NCBI RefSeq assembly: GCF_052056915.1
Contig: NZ_CP195119.1
Location: 1,550,001-1,614,000, forward strand
DNA: 64,000 nucleotides
Reading direction: 5' to 3'
Source of the DNA: MTP4 sp052056915
GTDB lineage: Archaea; Halobacteriota; Methanosarcinia; Methanosarcinales; Methanosarcinaceae
Part shown: in pieces, positions 51,918 to 61,346 of the stretch
How positions within the stretch are numbered: the stretch's first letter is position 1
How the letters are laid out: every line of letters begins with the position of its first letter
Notes under the pieces: model-generated
What the model was told of the DNA's origin: nothing
The model's input: only the letters and a program-made list of their open reading frames with translations
Databases searched by the model: none
Position numbers and translations under genes: made by a program

Positions 51918-52283
51918 TCAGTCATCACAGCAACAGCAGCAGTCCTCTTCTTCCTTATCCTTTTCAAAGATTTTGTCATATACGTTTTCCCCATATATGT
52001 TCGTCCACCCGATCTGAGACCCGGCAGCCACAAACATGGCAACTGAAATGGCTTCGGCGATCTCTCCCTTTGTAGCCCCTGCAGCAACAGCCCGCTGGGA
52101 GTGCACGTCAACGCAGAACTGGCAGCGCATGAGCACCGAGGAAGAAATGGCGATTAGTTCTTTTGTTTTGAGGTCAAGGAAACCGTCTTTGAATATGGAA
52201 CCTCTCATCTGTCCAAAAGCTTCCTCTGTTTCAGGCAACATTTCATTCAGAAATGACATAATATTATCCTCCGATTTAGACAA
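51918..52283 (-). CDS. AhpD/carboxymuconolactone decarboxylase-like protein with poly-Cys tail
   Basis: 121 aa. The LMRCQFCVDVHSQRAVAAGA motif is the AhpD-type CxxC-x3-H active site, here probably a thiol peroxidase or disulfide reductase. The C-terminus ends EEEDCCCCCDD, five consecutive Cys residues, an unusual metal- or arsenic-binding-like tail. A strong GGATAATA-type start region precedes the ATG. It faces the arsR gene tail to tail with a 71-bp gap. Confidence 0.82.
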   Translation of the reverse strand: MSKSEDNIMSFLNEMLPETEEAFGQMRGSIFKDGFLDLKTKELIAISSSVLMRCQFCVDVHSQRAVAAGATKGEIAEAISVAMFVAAGSQIGWTNIYGENVYDKIFEKDKEEEDCCCCCDD

Positions 52284-52402
52284 AATATATTACTCAAAAT
52301 TTACATTGAACCCGTTTCAATTTGAAGCAAAATTATTGAATGTTGATTTCTTGATGTTGAGTTATCATGAAAACGTTCAGGCTCAAGCAACACGCATGAA
52401 TT

Positions 52403-52555
52403 TCAACGCCCCGGCTTTCGGCACAAAGTGCTGTTCCAGCGCATACTGCTGTCCTGAGATTCCGGCTTATGCGTGTACAGAAGGTCTTCTTCATCGGTTT
52501 CGGCACTTTTATCAGAATTTTCGTCATCCGGCACTGCTTCCTTTTCATCTTCCAT
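52403..52555 (-). CDS. Small acidic protein with ideal ribosome site, possibly frameshifted
   Basis: 50 aa: MEDEKEAVPDDENSDKSAET, then EDLLYTHKPESQDSSMRWNS. GAAGGAGG lies 7 nt before the ATG, the best site in the region. Past residue 30 another frame reads AGISGQQYALEQHFVPKAGA and ends RVA stop, which looks more protein-like, so a one-base frameshift is possible. It is 120 bp upstream of the AhpD-like gene on the same strand. Confidence 0.4.
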   Translation of the reverse strand: MEDEKEAVPDDENSDKSAETDEEDLLYTHKPESQDSSMRWNSTLCRKPGR

Positions 52556-52765
52556 ATCTTATCCTCCTTCAACCATTGAATTTCTCGAAAAAACCGTAAT
52601 AAATATTGGGAGAATCATATCTTAAAACTATGAGCCTGAAATCAAAAATAATTGATATGAAGAAGAATTGATATAAGGATAGTTCTTCAACAATGAGGAC
52701 GCAACACAGCAAAAACAGTATTTCCAATGATTTTCCAATGGTGTATTATGGTTATTCATCCAGAG

Positions 52766-53083
52766 ATGACTGACATGAAAACGCTTTCAATCCCAACCTG
52801 TTCCTGCTGCAGCGGGATAGACCAGAACAAAAAATACCTGACAGGCATCCGGAAAGACGGCAGTGAATGGATTCCCGCATTCATTGAATACGTGGACGCC
52901 GAAAAGTGTACAGGCTGCGGGAAATGCGTCCGCGTGTGCTCCGAGGGAGTATATGAACTTCAGGAGATTGACGGGAAAACAGTTGCCGTGCCTGTCAATG
53001 AGGGTAGATGCGTGGGCGACGGGGCCTGCCACAAAGTCTGTAAGCCTGGGGCCATGGTCTGCAAACCGAAAGCCATTGAATGA
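52766..53083 (+). CDS. 2[4Fe-4S] ferredoxin-like protein
   Basis: 105 aa from ATG 52766 (ATG 52775 also possible). CTGCGKCVRVCSEGVYEL carries a full CxxCxxCxxxC set; CVGDGACHKVCKPGAMVC carries the second with an altered C-x5-C-x3-C spacing. An N-terminal CSCC pair (PTCSCCSG) precedes. This resembles ferredoxin III of nitrogen-fixation loci. It transfers electrons; the partner is not shown. Upstream context is the AhpD/arsR region, but its promoter is separate. Confidence 0.82.
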   Translation: MTDMKTLSIPTCSCCSGIDQNKKYLTGIRKDGSEWIPAFIEYVDAEKCTGCGKCVRVCSEGVYELQEIDGKTVAVPVNEGRCVGDGACHKVCKPGAMVCKPKAIE

Positions 53084-53158
53084 GTAAAACAGAAAGATGA
53101 GACTCCGAAAATAAGAAATTAGGTATATTTTCCCGGCCCTCTCAAGCCTGCTGCCCGC

Positions 53159-53695
53159 TCAAAGCCATGTCTGGCCAGGCCTGATCCAGCCCATGGGGAT
53201 GTCTGCTTCCAGCCGCCCTGTTGTCCCATGAATCCTTTTTTCCATCCTTCCTTCAACTTTGAAACCGAAGCTTTCGTAAAACCCGATAGCTTTTTCATTG
53301 CTCTCCCTGGTAATCAGCTCAACTCTCAGGATTTCGGGATGCTTTTTTTCGATATCCCCCATCAGGGTGCCAAAGAGCAACTTCCCAATCCCTCTGCCCT
53401 GAAAGCCAGGGCGGACGACAATAGTCAGGTCGCTGAAAACGTGGGCAAATACCTTGCTTCCGGGAGTATAGGCATGGACTTCCGCAATGAGTTCTTTGGG
53501 ATCCGAGGGATTATCAGCCACCAGGAGGACACCTGAAACAAGGCTTTTTTCCAGGAAATTCCGGACGTACCCTTCGGTGATTTCATCGGCTTCCCTTGCA
53601 ATCCCACCGGAATTCAGTGCTACTTCCCGATACAGAGCCATAATTTTGTACAGATCAGCAAAGGTAGCACTTCTTACTTCATACACCGTTTTCAT
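53159..53695 (-). CDS. GNAT-family N-acetyltransferase
   Basis: 178 aa from ATG 53695. VYEVRSATFADLYKIMALYR begins the fold; LTIVVRPGFQGRGIGKLLFG is the acetyl-CoA binding motif with the Q-x-x-G-x-G/A loop; LITRESNEKAIGFYESFGFK is the late conserved helix. Likely acetylates an amine; substrate unknown. Short repeats AACTCAAAGTGC lie just upstream. Confidence 0.85.
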   Translation of the reverse strand: MKTVYEVRSATFADLYKIMALYREVALNSGGIAREADEITEGYVRNFLEKSLVSGVLLVADNPSDPKELIAEVHAYTPGSKVFAHVFSDLTIVVRPGFQGRGIGKLLFGTLMGDIEKKHPEILRVELITRESNEKAIGFYESFGFKVEGRMEKRIHGTTGRLEADIPMGWIRPGQTWL

Positions 53696-54005
53696 CAAAA
53701 ATTGCCCCAATTATAGGTAACTCAAACTCAAAGTGCAAACTCAAAGTGCAAACGCTGCACAACTATGAAAAAGATGGATATATACATTTGGAAAGTAAGA
53801 ATGAAACAGAGGAAAGATAGAAAGAAATGGGAGAGAGGAAAGAAGGAGATAAGAACTGATATATAAATTAGAGTATATATTGGGAATAGCTGATCTGGAA
53901 AAATTGGGGAGGCAAAACTGAGCAACGGATATCCGGAGGACAGATCCGGAAATTCCTGAATCCACCGATTCGTAGCCTCAGTTACCTGCCGGGGGAAGAC
54001 GTTCC

Positions 54006-54803
54006 ATGCCAGTAATGACCATAATCGGGTGCCGGATTTTTGAGGATGAGGTAGTGCACCTTATTGAAAAAGGGCCCGAACTCGAAGAAGTTATCGTTGT
54101 CGAAAATGAAAACAACGTCGGAGTAATCCGGAAACTGGAAGAGATAGGGGTTCCTCACAAGAGCCTGCCCCTGGAAAAAATCCCCAGGTTGTCCGAAAGA
54201 AAAAACAGCAGTGGATTCACACTCATCGTGATGCTGCTGGAATTTGCCCTGGATGGGGTGCCTGAGAAGCTCCGGGAAAAGGTCTACGAGACCATTGCAG
54301 AGATGCAGGAATATTCCGACGGGATCCTGCTCTTTTACGGGCTCTGCGGAAACGTGCTAGGTAGCATTGAAAAGGACTTCGCAGCATCGGAATGCCCGGT
54401 CTTCATCCTGAAGGACAGGGAGGGGTCGATGGTAGACGACTGCATAGGCGCAGTGCTCGGAGGCAGGGAAGGTTTTCTTTCAAAACTGGCATCCAACGGG
54501 GCAGGCACTTATTTCCTGACTCCTGTGGGGGCGGTTTACTGGAAAGAAATGCTGATAGCTTCCAGGGTCACACCAGAGCCCGAAAACGTGGAAATGACAA
54601 AAATGATCTTTGACATTTCGGGATACAGAAAAGTTGCACAAATAGACACCGGACTTTACTATGAACGGGAGTTTGAGGCAAAAGTCCGGGAATTTGCGGA
54701 CCTGTACGGGTTCGAGATAATTAATATAAAGGGCAGTCCGGAACTGGTTGAGGAATGTTATAAGAAAGCCAGGAAAGAGGTCCTCAGAAGAAAAAAAGAG
54801 TAA
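54006..54803 (+). CDS. DUF1638 protein
   Basis: 265 aa. MTIIGCRIFEDEVVHLIEKG, LLFYGLCGNVLGSIEKDF and AGTYFLTPVGAVYWKEMLI match DUF1638, a family found in methanogens and acetogens next to corrinoid methyltransferase genes. Function is unknown; a link with methylamine or corrinoid metabolism has been proposed from neighbourhood only. Here the next gene is a HyuA-type protein 700 bp downstream. Confidence 0.78.
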   Translation: MPVMTIIGCRIFEDEVVHLIEKGPELEEVIVVENENNVGVIRKLEEIGVPHKSLPLEKIPRLSERKNSSGFTLIVMLLEFALDGVPEKLREKVYETIAEMQEYSDGILLFYGLCGNVLGSIEKDFAASECPVFILKDREGSMVDDCIGAVLGGREGFLSKLASNGAGTYFLTPVGAVYWKEMLIASRVTPEPENVEMTKMIFDISGYRKVAQIDTGLYYEREFEAKVREFADLYGFEIINIKGSPELVEECYKKARKEVLRRKKE

Positions 54804-55495
54804 AAACACAAAGGAAGCTTAGAAAAGAAGCATGGAAAGCAATGGCTGGTGTTGAGGACATCCGGCACTTAAGAGTCTGTAAAACCTGTTTTTTAACTTA
54901 AGTCGCAGCAAGAAATCCCCGCAGCAGCAGGCGGGGTTTGAAAATCGGAACCGAATTTTAATTCCTGATTGAGTTGTTATCTCATCCAAAAAACCAGGTA
55001 GTTGAGGAAAAAACCCGGGCTACTACCAACCATTTCAAGATTTTAAACCGGAATCCTGCAACCGGAATTTGCGGCCCTTTTCAGTATCGCCTTTTTTCAT
55101 ACAATTTATCCGGATAACATCAGACTGCGCGAAATTGCAGCATGCCTGTTTATGCAACAAGATACCTGCTGGTGTGAAAAAAATACTGGGAGAAAACTGC
55201 TGATGCGACATACCCCTGCATAAAATACCTGCTAGCATAATTCAGCTCCTGACCGGAGGTAGCTGTTAGCAGGACAGACCTGCAAAAGCCATACGACCCC
55301 CGAGGGAAAAATATATAAATGGAAGTTCTTTCAAAACTAAAATTAGTGAGCGATTGATAGCGATTTTTGAAAGTTAACAGTGACAAAATAAATTAGAAAA
55401 GTATATGTAAGGAGGGGAGTATTAACTTTCTTTACATATCCTATTCAGCACACAAGACACGAGAACAATAAAAAACAAAAAAGGAGCTATCACTC
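54804..55495. other. Spacer with promoter of HyuA-type gene
   Basis: About 690 bp without a supported gene. A good TATA box AAAAATATATAAATGG at 55306-55321 and the purine-rich GGAGGGGAG at 55412-55420 lie before the HyuA-type gene. A weak ORF at 55035-55238 on the minus strand has no start signal. Confidence 0.4.
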
Positions 55496-57421
55496 ATGCA
55501 CTACAGCCTTGGCATCGATGCAGGAGGTACCTATACCGACGCCGTTATCGTGAATAACAATGACGACACCGTTGTCGCCGCAAGTAAAGCGCTTACGACT
55601 TATCCGGACCCGCTCGAAGGGATCAAAAATGCAATTGACGGGCTGGATGAAGAGTATGTCAGGAACGTAAAGGTGGTATCTGTTTCCACAACCCTTTCCA
55701 CCAACACCATCCTTGAAGGGACCGGTTTTCCCGTGGGGCTGGTCCTTGTCGGGAACTATGACATCAACCAGGAACTTCCGACCCCCCATTATGCCCAGGT
55801 AAAAGGAGGGCACGGGTACAACGGGAAAGAAGCCGAGCCCCTTGACCTGGAAGCCGTAAAGGAGTTTGCCCTGAATGTAAAAGACAGGGTCTCAGCTTTT
55901 GCAGTCTCATCCTACTTCAGCATTCGAAACCCCGAACATGAAGTTGCTGTAAAGAAATCCATCCTCGAACTGACGGGCCTCCCCGTGGTCTGCGCCCACG
56001 AACTTTCCCAGGACCTTGGGGCTTTTGAAAGAGCTGTGACCGCCTTCTTCAATGCGCAGCTGATCCCGATCTCCGAGAAATTCATGCAGACCGTGGGAAA
56101 GGAGATAGAAAACCGCGGCATGGACGCAAAAGTCCTCATGCTCAAGTGTGACGGGTCCGTCGTCGGAATCAAAAAAGCCCTCGAAAAACCCATCGAATCC
56201 ATCTTTTCAGGCCCTGCAGGCAGCCTTGTAGGAGCCGCTTTCCTTAGCGGGAACAAGACCTGCGCCATGATCGATGTGGGAGGCACAAGTACGGACATCT
56301 CCCTGATCAAAAACGGAATCCCCGAGATGAGCGAAGAAGGAGCAGCCGTTGGCGGCTGGAAGACCAGGGTCAGGGCAATTAAGATGGAGACCTCGGCAAT
56401 GGGTGGAGACAGCCACGTCTGGGTCAAAGAGAGAAAGATCACAATCGGTCCCCGCCGGGTAATCCCTCTCTGCAGGGCTGCGGTGCTTTACCCGGGCTTC
56501 CTGCAACAGCTTAAGACAAACCCGATACCCTCTAAAGGGATCCTGGGGGTCAACGTCCAGCCCACCAAGTTCTACATCAGGACAGGGTACAAACCCATCG
56601 AGATCAGCAAAGGGGAAAAGCAACTCCTGGACGTGATCAGCGAGACCCCCACATCAATTACCGAGATGTACACCCGCCTGGGCAAGAAATACCCTGCATC
56701 CTATATCCTGGACTCCCTGATCCAGAAACGCCTTATCCAGGCAATAGGCTTTACCCCCACCGACGCCCTGCACGTGCTCGGGGACTATTCCCAGTGGGAA
56801 ACGGAAGCTTCCGAAATCGGTGCGGAAATGCTCGGAGCCCTGTCCGAGATGAGCAAGGAAGAATTTGCCCTGCACATTAAGAGAGAATTTGCCAAAAACA
56901 TGGCTTCGGAACTGATCTCCTTCTTCCTGGAAGGCGTCGAGAAAACCGAGATCAGAAAGATCTTCGACATCGATTCCCCAACCAAATTCAAGGTTGAAAT
57001 GCCTGTGGTCCTGATAGGAGGCCCTGTTTCCGCCTACCTGGACGAACTGAACAAAATCATTGATGCCGAAATCGTGGTCCCGGAATACTCAGATGTAGGA
57101 AACGCCGTCGGAGCCCTCGCCGCAAAAGGAGTACGCAGGGCTGAGATCCTGATCCGCCCGGTTTCCATGGCAGCTCCTGACATGGAATTCTTTGTATTCT
57201 CCGAAAAAGGCAGGGAAAGGTTCGAGCTCTACAACGACGCCCTCGACCACGCACACAGGCTCGGAGAACAGCTTATCCTGGACTACATGGCTGACTCGGG
57301 CATGGACCCGGAAAAGATCCAGATCGACATCAACAAAAAAGACATACTTCCGGCCGGCTGGCAGACCCCCATGGAAACAAAACTGGTCTTCCTCGGCACG
57401 GGAGACTACGCAAGCGCATAA
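55496..57421 (+). CDS. Hydantoinase/oxoprolinase-type (HyuA) protein
   Basis: 641 aa. GIDAGGTYTDAVIVNNN is the first ATP-binding motif of this ASKHA-fold family, STTLSTNTILEGTGFPV, HELSQDLGAFERAVTAFFNA, FSGPAGSLVGAAFLSG and AMIDVGGTSTDISLIKNG follow. Family members hydrolyse hydantoins or 5-oxoproline with ATP, or act as corrinoid reductive activators. AAAGGAG precedes the ATG. A paralog starts at 63265. In methylotrophic methanogens such proteins occur near methyltransferase systems; the exact reaction is not shown. Confidence 0.85.
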   Translation: MHYSLGIDAGGTYTDAVIVNNNDDTVVAASKALTTYPDPLEGIKNAIDGLDEEYVRNVKVVSVSTTLSTNTILEGTGFPVGLVLVGNYDINQELPTPHYAQVKGGHGYNGKEAEPLDLEAVKEFALNVKDRVSAFAVSSYFSIRNPEHEVAVKKSILELTGLPVVCAHELSQDLGAFERAVTAFFNAQLIPISEKFMQTVGKEIENRGMDAKVLMLKCDGSVVGIKKALEKPIESIFSGPAGSLVGAAFLSGNKTCAMIDVGGTSTDISLIKNGIPEMSEEGAAVGGWKTRVRAIKMETSAMGGDSHVWVKERKITIGPRRVIPLCRAAVLYPGFLQQLKTNPIPSKGILGVNVQPTKFYIRTGYKPIEISKGEKQLLDVISETPTSITEMYTRLGKKYPASYILDSLIQKRLIQAIGFTPTDALHVLGDYSQWETEASEIGAEMLGALSEMSKEEFALHIKREFAKNMASELISFFLEGVEKTEIRKIFDIDSPTKFKVEMPVVLIGGPVSAYLDELNKIIDAEIVVPEYSDVGNAVGALAAKGVRRAEILIRPVSMAAPDMEFFVFSEKGRERFELYNDALDHAHRLGEQLILDYMADSGMDPEKIQIDINKKDILPAGWQTPMETKLVFLGTGDYASA

Positions 57422-58062
57422 ATGCCCGGGCGTGTGAATATCCCAGCACTTAATGCACTACACCAGCACGTAATGCACAAGAAAGTATGCGTAAACGAGT
57501 GAACTACCCTTGAGCTAAAGGTCCGGGGGTTTTACACTCCATATATAAAAACAATATTTTTCCGGCAGCAATGCCGGAACTTTTTTTAATATACCCGAAT
57601 TTCCGCAGATATCCTCTAGAGAATAATATTTTTATTGCTACCGTTTTTGGATAATTGCTCGAAAATCCTCAATTATTATCTCAACTGAACTTCGGCAAAT
57701 AGAAGTCGGAAGCTTTCAATTAAGGCACAAAGCCTAAAATTTCAAAAACAAACATTTGAATAACCAGGATAGTTTTCAGAAAAAACGATATCTTGAGAAA
57801 TATCTTGAGAAATTGTGAAAATTGAAAAGCCATATGGGGGAAGTGAGATATACGATTAAACCACAATAGAACTTTTATAAATTCATTTAATTCATATATT
57901 TTCACAACCCCCCAGGAATTAAAAGACAAAATTCCAATCCAAAAAAAACAGATACAATAGAAGGTTTTCCACCAGAATGATATATCGAAAAAAACGATCT
58001 TAAGAGTTAGAATCCAGAAGACATACGAAAAAGAATTTATATTGATAAGACTATTTTGATAT
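57422..58062. other. Intergenic, no gene supported
   Basis: 640 bp after the HyuA-type gene. Contains CTTTTTTTAATATACC at 57580-57595, probably the terminator. A leftward ORF at 57720-57929 is hydrophobic and AT-driven, with no ribosome site. AATTTATATTGATAAG at about 58035-58050 is a TATA box for the small gene that follows. Confidence 0.4.
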
Positions 58063-58212
58063 ATGAATAACTATACATTAGTTATACTCAGTTTTGTTTT
58101 TACCCTCTTAGCAATGATCTCGAATAATTATATACCGGAATTAGAAGGGGCATTTATTGCGGCAATTGTGTTCCTGCTCATGTATTCGATAAGTGAATTA
58201 AAAACAGACTAA
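58063..58212 (+). CDS. Small two-TM membrane protein
   Basis: 49 aa: MNNYTLVILSFVFTLLAMIS, then NNYIPELEGAF and IAAIVFLLMYSISELKTD. Two hydrophobic helices joined by a short acidic loop. No ribosome site, but a TATA box about 25 bp before the ATG would give a leaderless or nearly leaderless message. Function unknown. Confidence 0.5.
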   Translation: MNNYTLVILSFVFTLLAMISNNYIPELEGAFIAAIVFLLMYSISELKTD

Positions 58213-58925
58213 CACTCAAAGGTACCTGATATCCCGAAGGTACCCGGGGACAGGGGATTATTCGCATCAGATTCTGCAGAGGGGGACCCGCAGCAGGGTT
58301 TTAAGATTTTTTGCACCGGACTCTTCTATACGGACAAATCGGGTCTTCAGAAAGAGAATTTACTGCCCATTGACCCTGGATTTCCTGTTCACGGATATTC
58401 GGACAAAAAAGCCGTGACCGGTACCCGGGCAGGGATGGAGAACAATTATATACAGGTAACTCCTGTAGGAGATAGCTTATATTCGAATACAGGTTACCCC
58501 CGTACCTGTCTGCATCCAGGGGAAAAGTCAAAAGTAATAGCCGGAACTTATCCAAAAAACTCATATTTTTGCTGTTTAAGTTTTGTTAATACTGCTACTG
58601 AACTTTCCTGGTTTTAATCACTATTCACCGGGCCGTTGATATTAGATGTTTATACGGCTGCTTCATCAGGTATTCATGCCTGGAACCTTCAGCTGGATTT
58701 CATGCCTGGTTTTGATTGGGGCAAGTGGAAATCGGAAAAGAGCCTGTGAGAACCTGTCCTATGGAACAGGTGGTTCTAACTGTTACGGGAAAGACCTGTC
58801 GTAAGTTAGACTGCAGGGTATGCTTCAAAAGATGTCATAACCGGCAAAATTCGGAACCAGCATATTTGAAAGCGGAATCGCTATCAAATTCGGAATAAAA
58901 AATACTGTCAACTTAGAGTGAGTAC
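58213..58925. other. Long leader or spacer before helicase gene
   Basis: 713 bp. Several GGTACC-containing repeats and partial inverted copies lie at 58220-58510 (GGTACCTG, GGTACCCGGG, GGTACCGG on the other strand). A Cys-rich ORF at 58716-58898 starting with TTG lacks a site. Cold-inducible helicase genes of methanogens can have long structured leaders, which would fit. Confidence 0.4.
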
Positions 58926-60659
58926 ATGGAAAAATTAGCAAAATTTAAGGAACTTGGACTTTCGAAAAGCACATTGAAAGCCCTGCAAAAGAAAGGTTTT
59001 GAAGAACCAACCCCTATTCAGGAAAAAATTATCCCTCTCTTCCTGGGAGGAGAATGTGACATTATCGGGCAGGCCCAGACAGGGACCGGTAAAACAGCAG
59101 CATTCGGGGCCCCCATTATTGAAAAAATTCCAGAAAAATCAGGAAAGGTCCAGGCAATAATCCTGACCCCTACCCGAGAACTGGCAATCCAGGTCTCGGA
59201 AGAACTCAACTCCCTTAAAGGAGAAAAGGACCTGCAGATCATACCGATCTACGGGGGACAGTCCATGAGCCGGCAGCTCCGGATGCTGAAGAGCGGAGTG
59301 GACATCGTTGTGGGAACCCCCGGAAGGGTCATTGACCACATCCAGCGAAAGAGCCTGAAACTTGACAACATTTCATACTTCGTTCTGGACGAAGCCGATG
59401 AGATGCTGAACATGGGTTTCATCGATGATGTGAAGGAAATCCTGAAGGCTTCAGGGCCTGAAAAAAGGATGCTCTTCTTTTCCGCAACAATGCCTAAACC
59501 GATCCTCGGCATTGCGCGGAAGTACATGCAAAACTACGAGCATGTTTCCGTAAGTAACATGGAAACTGTCACGGACCTGACCGAGCAGATCTATTTTGAA
59601 GTCAGGGAAGGCGATAAGTTCGAAGCTCTCTGCAGGATCATCGATATCGAAGAAGAGTTCTACGGACTGGTCTTTTGCCGGACAAAAAACGACACCACTC
59701 AGATTGCCCAGAAACTAGGGGACAGAGGCTATGCCGCCGATGCCCTTAACGGGGACATGAGCCAGCAGGAAAGAGAAAAGATCCTGAACCAGTTCAGGAA
59801 ACAGAAGCTCAACATCCTGGTGGCAACCGACGTTGCAGCAAGGGGAATCGACATCATGGACCTGACCCATGTAATTAACTATACTCTTCCCCAGGACCCG
59901 GAGTCCTACGTGCACAGGATCGGAAGAACTGGCAGGGCAGGAAAACAGGGAACTGCAGTTACCTTTGTAACATCTAAGGAATACCGCAGACTGACTTACA
60001 TAAAAAAGAGTGCGAAATCCCAGATAAAAAAAGGTATGCTCCCCGAAATAGAAGACGTTATAAAAGCCAGGAAAGCAAGGGTGAAAAACGACCTCGAAGC
60101 CATCATAAAAGAAGGTGGACACGAGGACTTCCTTGAGATGAGCAAAACCCTTCTGGAAGAATATCCAGAAGAAATGGTCCTGGCTTCCCTTTTGAAATAC
60201 ACTTTCAAGGACGCCTTCGACGAGAGCAATTATTCGGAAATCAACGGCAATTCCTATGTCGACAAAACAGGAAAAACCCGGCTTTTCATAGCCATGGGCA
60301 AAGCCGACGGCATGACTCCGACCAAGCTCTGCGATTTCATAAAGACCGAAGCCGGGGAAGAAGATATGAAAATAGGAGATATCGAGATCTTCCCCCACTT
60401 TTCCTTCGTATCCGTCCCATTCGCCCAGGCCGAAATCTTGCTGGGCATGTTTAAAAACAGGAAAAAGGGAAGAAAACCCTTTGTGGACATTGCCCAGGGA
60501 AAGAACAGGAAAAATGATAGGCCGAGAGGAAACTGGAAAAACAGAGATGGTGGAAAACAGGGAGAAGGCCGGAAACAAGGAGGAAACTGGAAAAACAGAG
60601 ATGGTGGAAAACATGCCGGGAAACAAAAATTCAAAAAAGCAAGTAAAATCCCGGCCTGA
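58926..60659 (+). CDS. deaD: DEAD-box RNA helicase with basic Gly-rich tail
   Basis: 577 aa. Q-motif FEEPTPIQEKIIPLFL, Walker A AQTGTGKTAAF, PTRELA, TPGRVIDH, DEAD in FVLDEADEMLNMGF, SAT, and HRIGRTGRAGKQG are all intact. A DbpA-type RNA-binding domain spans about 455-525 (NSYVDKTGKTRLFIAMGKAD). The last 60 residues repeat GGNWKNRDGGK, an RGG-like tail that binds RNA. It unwinds structured RNA in ribosome assembly, often at low temperature. The in-frame duplication of the tail repeat (GNWKNRDGGK twice) suggests slippage. Confidence 0.93.
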   Translation: MEKLAKFKELGLSKSTLKALQKKGFEEPTPIQEKIIPLFLGGECDIIGQAQTGTGKTAAFGAPIIEKIPEKSGKVQAIILTPTRELAIQVSEELNSLKGEKDLQIIPIYGGQSMSRQLRMLKSGVDIVVGTPGRVIDHIQRKSLKLDNISYFVLDEADEMLNMGFIDDVKEILKASGPEKRMLFFSATMPKPILGIARKYMQNYEHVSVSNMETVTDLTEQIYFEVREGDKFEALCRIIDIEEEFYGLVFCRTKNDTTQIAQKLGDRGYAADALNGDMSQQEREKILNQFRKQKLNILVATDVAARGIDIMDLTHVINYTLPQDPESYVHRIGRTGRAGKQGTAVTFVTSKEYRRLTYIKKSAKSQIKKGMLPEIEDVIKARKARVKNDLEAIIKEGGHEDFLEMSKTLLEEYPEEMVLASLLKYTFKDAFDESNYSEINGNSYVDKTGKTRLFIAMGKADGMTPTKLCDFIKTEAGEEDMKIGDIEIFPHFSFVSVPFAQAEILLGMFKNRKKGRKPFVDIAQGKNRKNDRPRGNWKNRDGGKQGEGRKQGGNWKNRDGGKHAGKQKFKKASKIPA

Positions 60660-60757
60660 GCTCTTATTGGCCTGACATCTCATTGGCCAGGCCTCTTTTA
60701 GCCAGACCTCCCATAATCCGGGTTTTCGGGGGTCACTTTGACCCCCCAATTAAGCCC

Positions 60758-60945
60758 TAATTTTAACCCCTACTTGACCTCAAAGTTAAATTCTAATTTT
60801 AACCTCTACTTGACCTCAAATTAAATTCTAATTTTAACCTCTACTTGACCTCAAATTAAATTCTAATTTTAACCTCTACTTGACCTCAAATTAAATTCTA
60901 ATTTTAACCCCTATTTGACCTCAAAGTTAAATTTTAATTTTAACC
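60758..60945. repeat. 35-36-bp tandem repeat, five copies and a partial
   Basis: Copies of TAATTTTAACCTCTACTTGA followed by CCTCAAATTAAATTC start at 60758, 60794, 60829, 60864 and 60899, with a truncated sixth at about 60935. The three middle copies are identical. It lies 100 bp after the helicase stop and may act in termination. Confidence 0.9.
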
Positions 60946-60966
60946 TGAGGCCCCAGAAGGTTAATT

Positions 60967-61134
60967 ATGAACGTACTTCCCTCAGATGTTCCGACTTCCC
61001 TTGAAAAGACATCTGTTGAAAGTGACCCAAAAATCAAAGTAAACACACTTAGAGTAAGGGATATTTCTGATGTGCCATCGAAAACATTAGTAGAGAAACA
61101 GCAGAAAGTTACATACGTTAGCAGGGTTAAGTGA
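60967..61134 (+). CDS. Possible small hypothetical protein
   Basis: 55 codons: MNVLPSDVPTSLEKTSVESD, then PKIKVNTLRVRDISDVPSKT and a short basic end. GAAGG lies 6-7 nt upstream. Composition is protein-like (few rare codons) but there is no recognised domain, and the spacer also reads openly on the minus strand. Uncertain. Confidence 0.35.
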   Translation: MNVLPSDVPTSLEKTSVESDPKIKVNTLRVRDISDVPSKTLVEKQQKVTYVSRVK

Positions 61135-61346
61135 CGCTTAGCTCCCGGAAATAAAGACCCGGGTTTTACGCTTAGATTATAAGTATTATACGGCGATGTT
61201 GAAGATGGTAAATCGGAACCATTTATTCCAATTGCAATGGATGAATGCTTTTTAGAATTTTCTTTCAGGAACAACATGCTGTGGGATCTGGCACCCTGGC
61301 CGGATTACAGACTAAGAAGCGCTTAAAACGTTTATCGAGGAATATC

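Noticed and set aside
57720..57929. Hydrophobic minus-strand ORF
   Set aside because: Composition follows AT content, with no ribosome site or TATA box at the right place.
58716..58898. Cys-containing ORF upstream of the helicase
   Set aside because: TTG start without a ribosome site and no zinc-binding spacing; more likely leader sequence.
61135..61346. Possible TPP riboswitch before thiM
   Set aside because: The conserved CUGAGA and related elements are absent.
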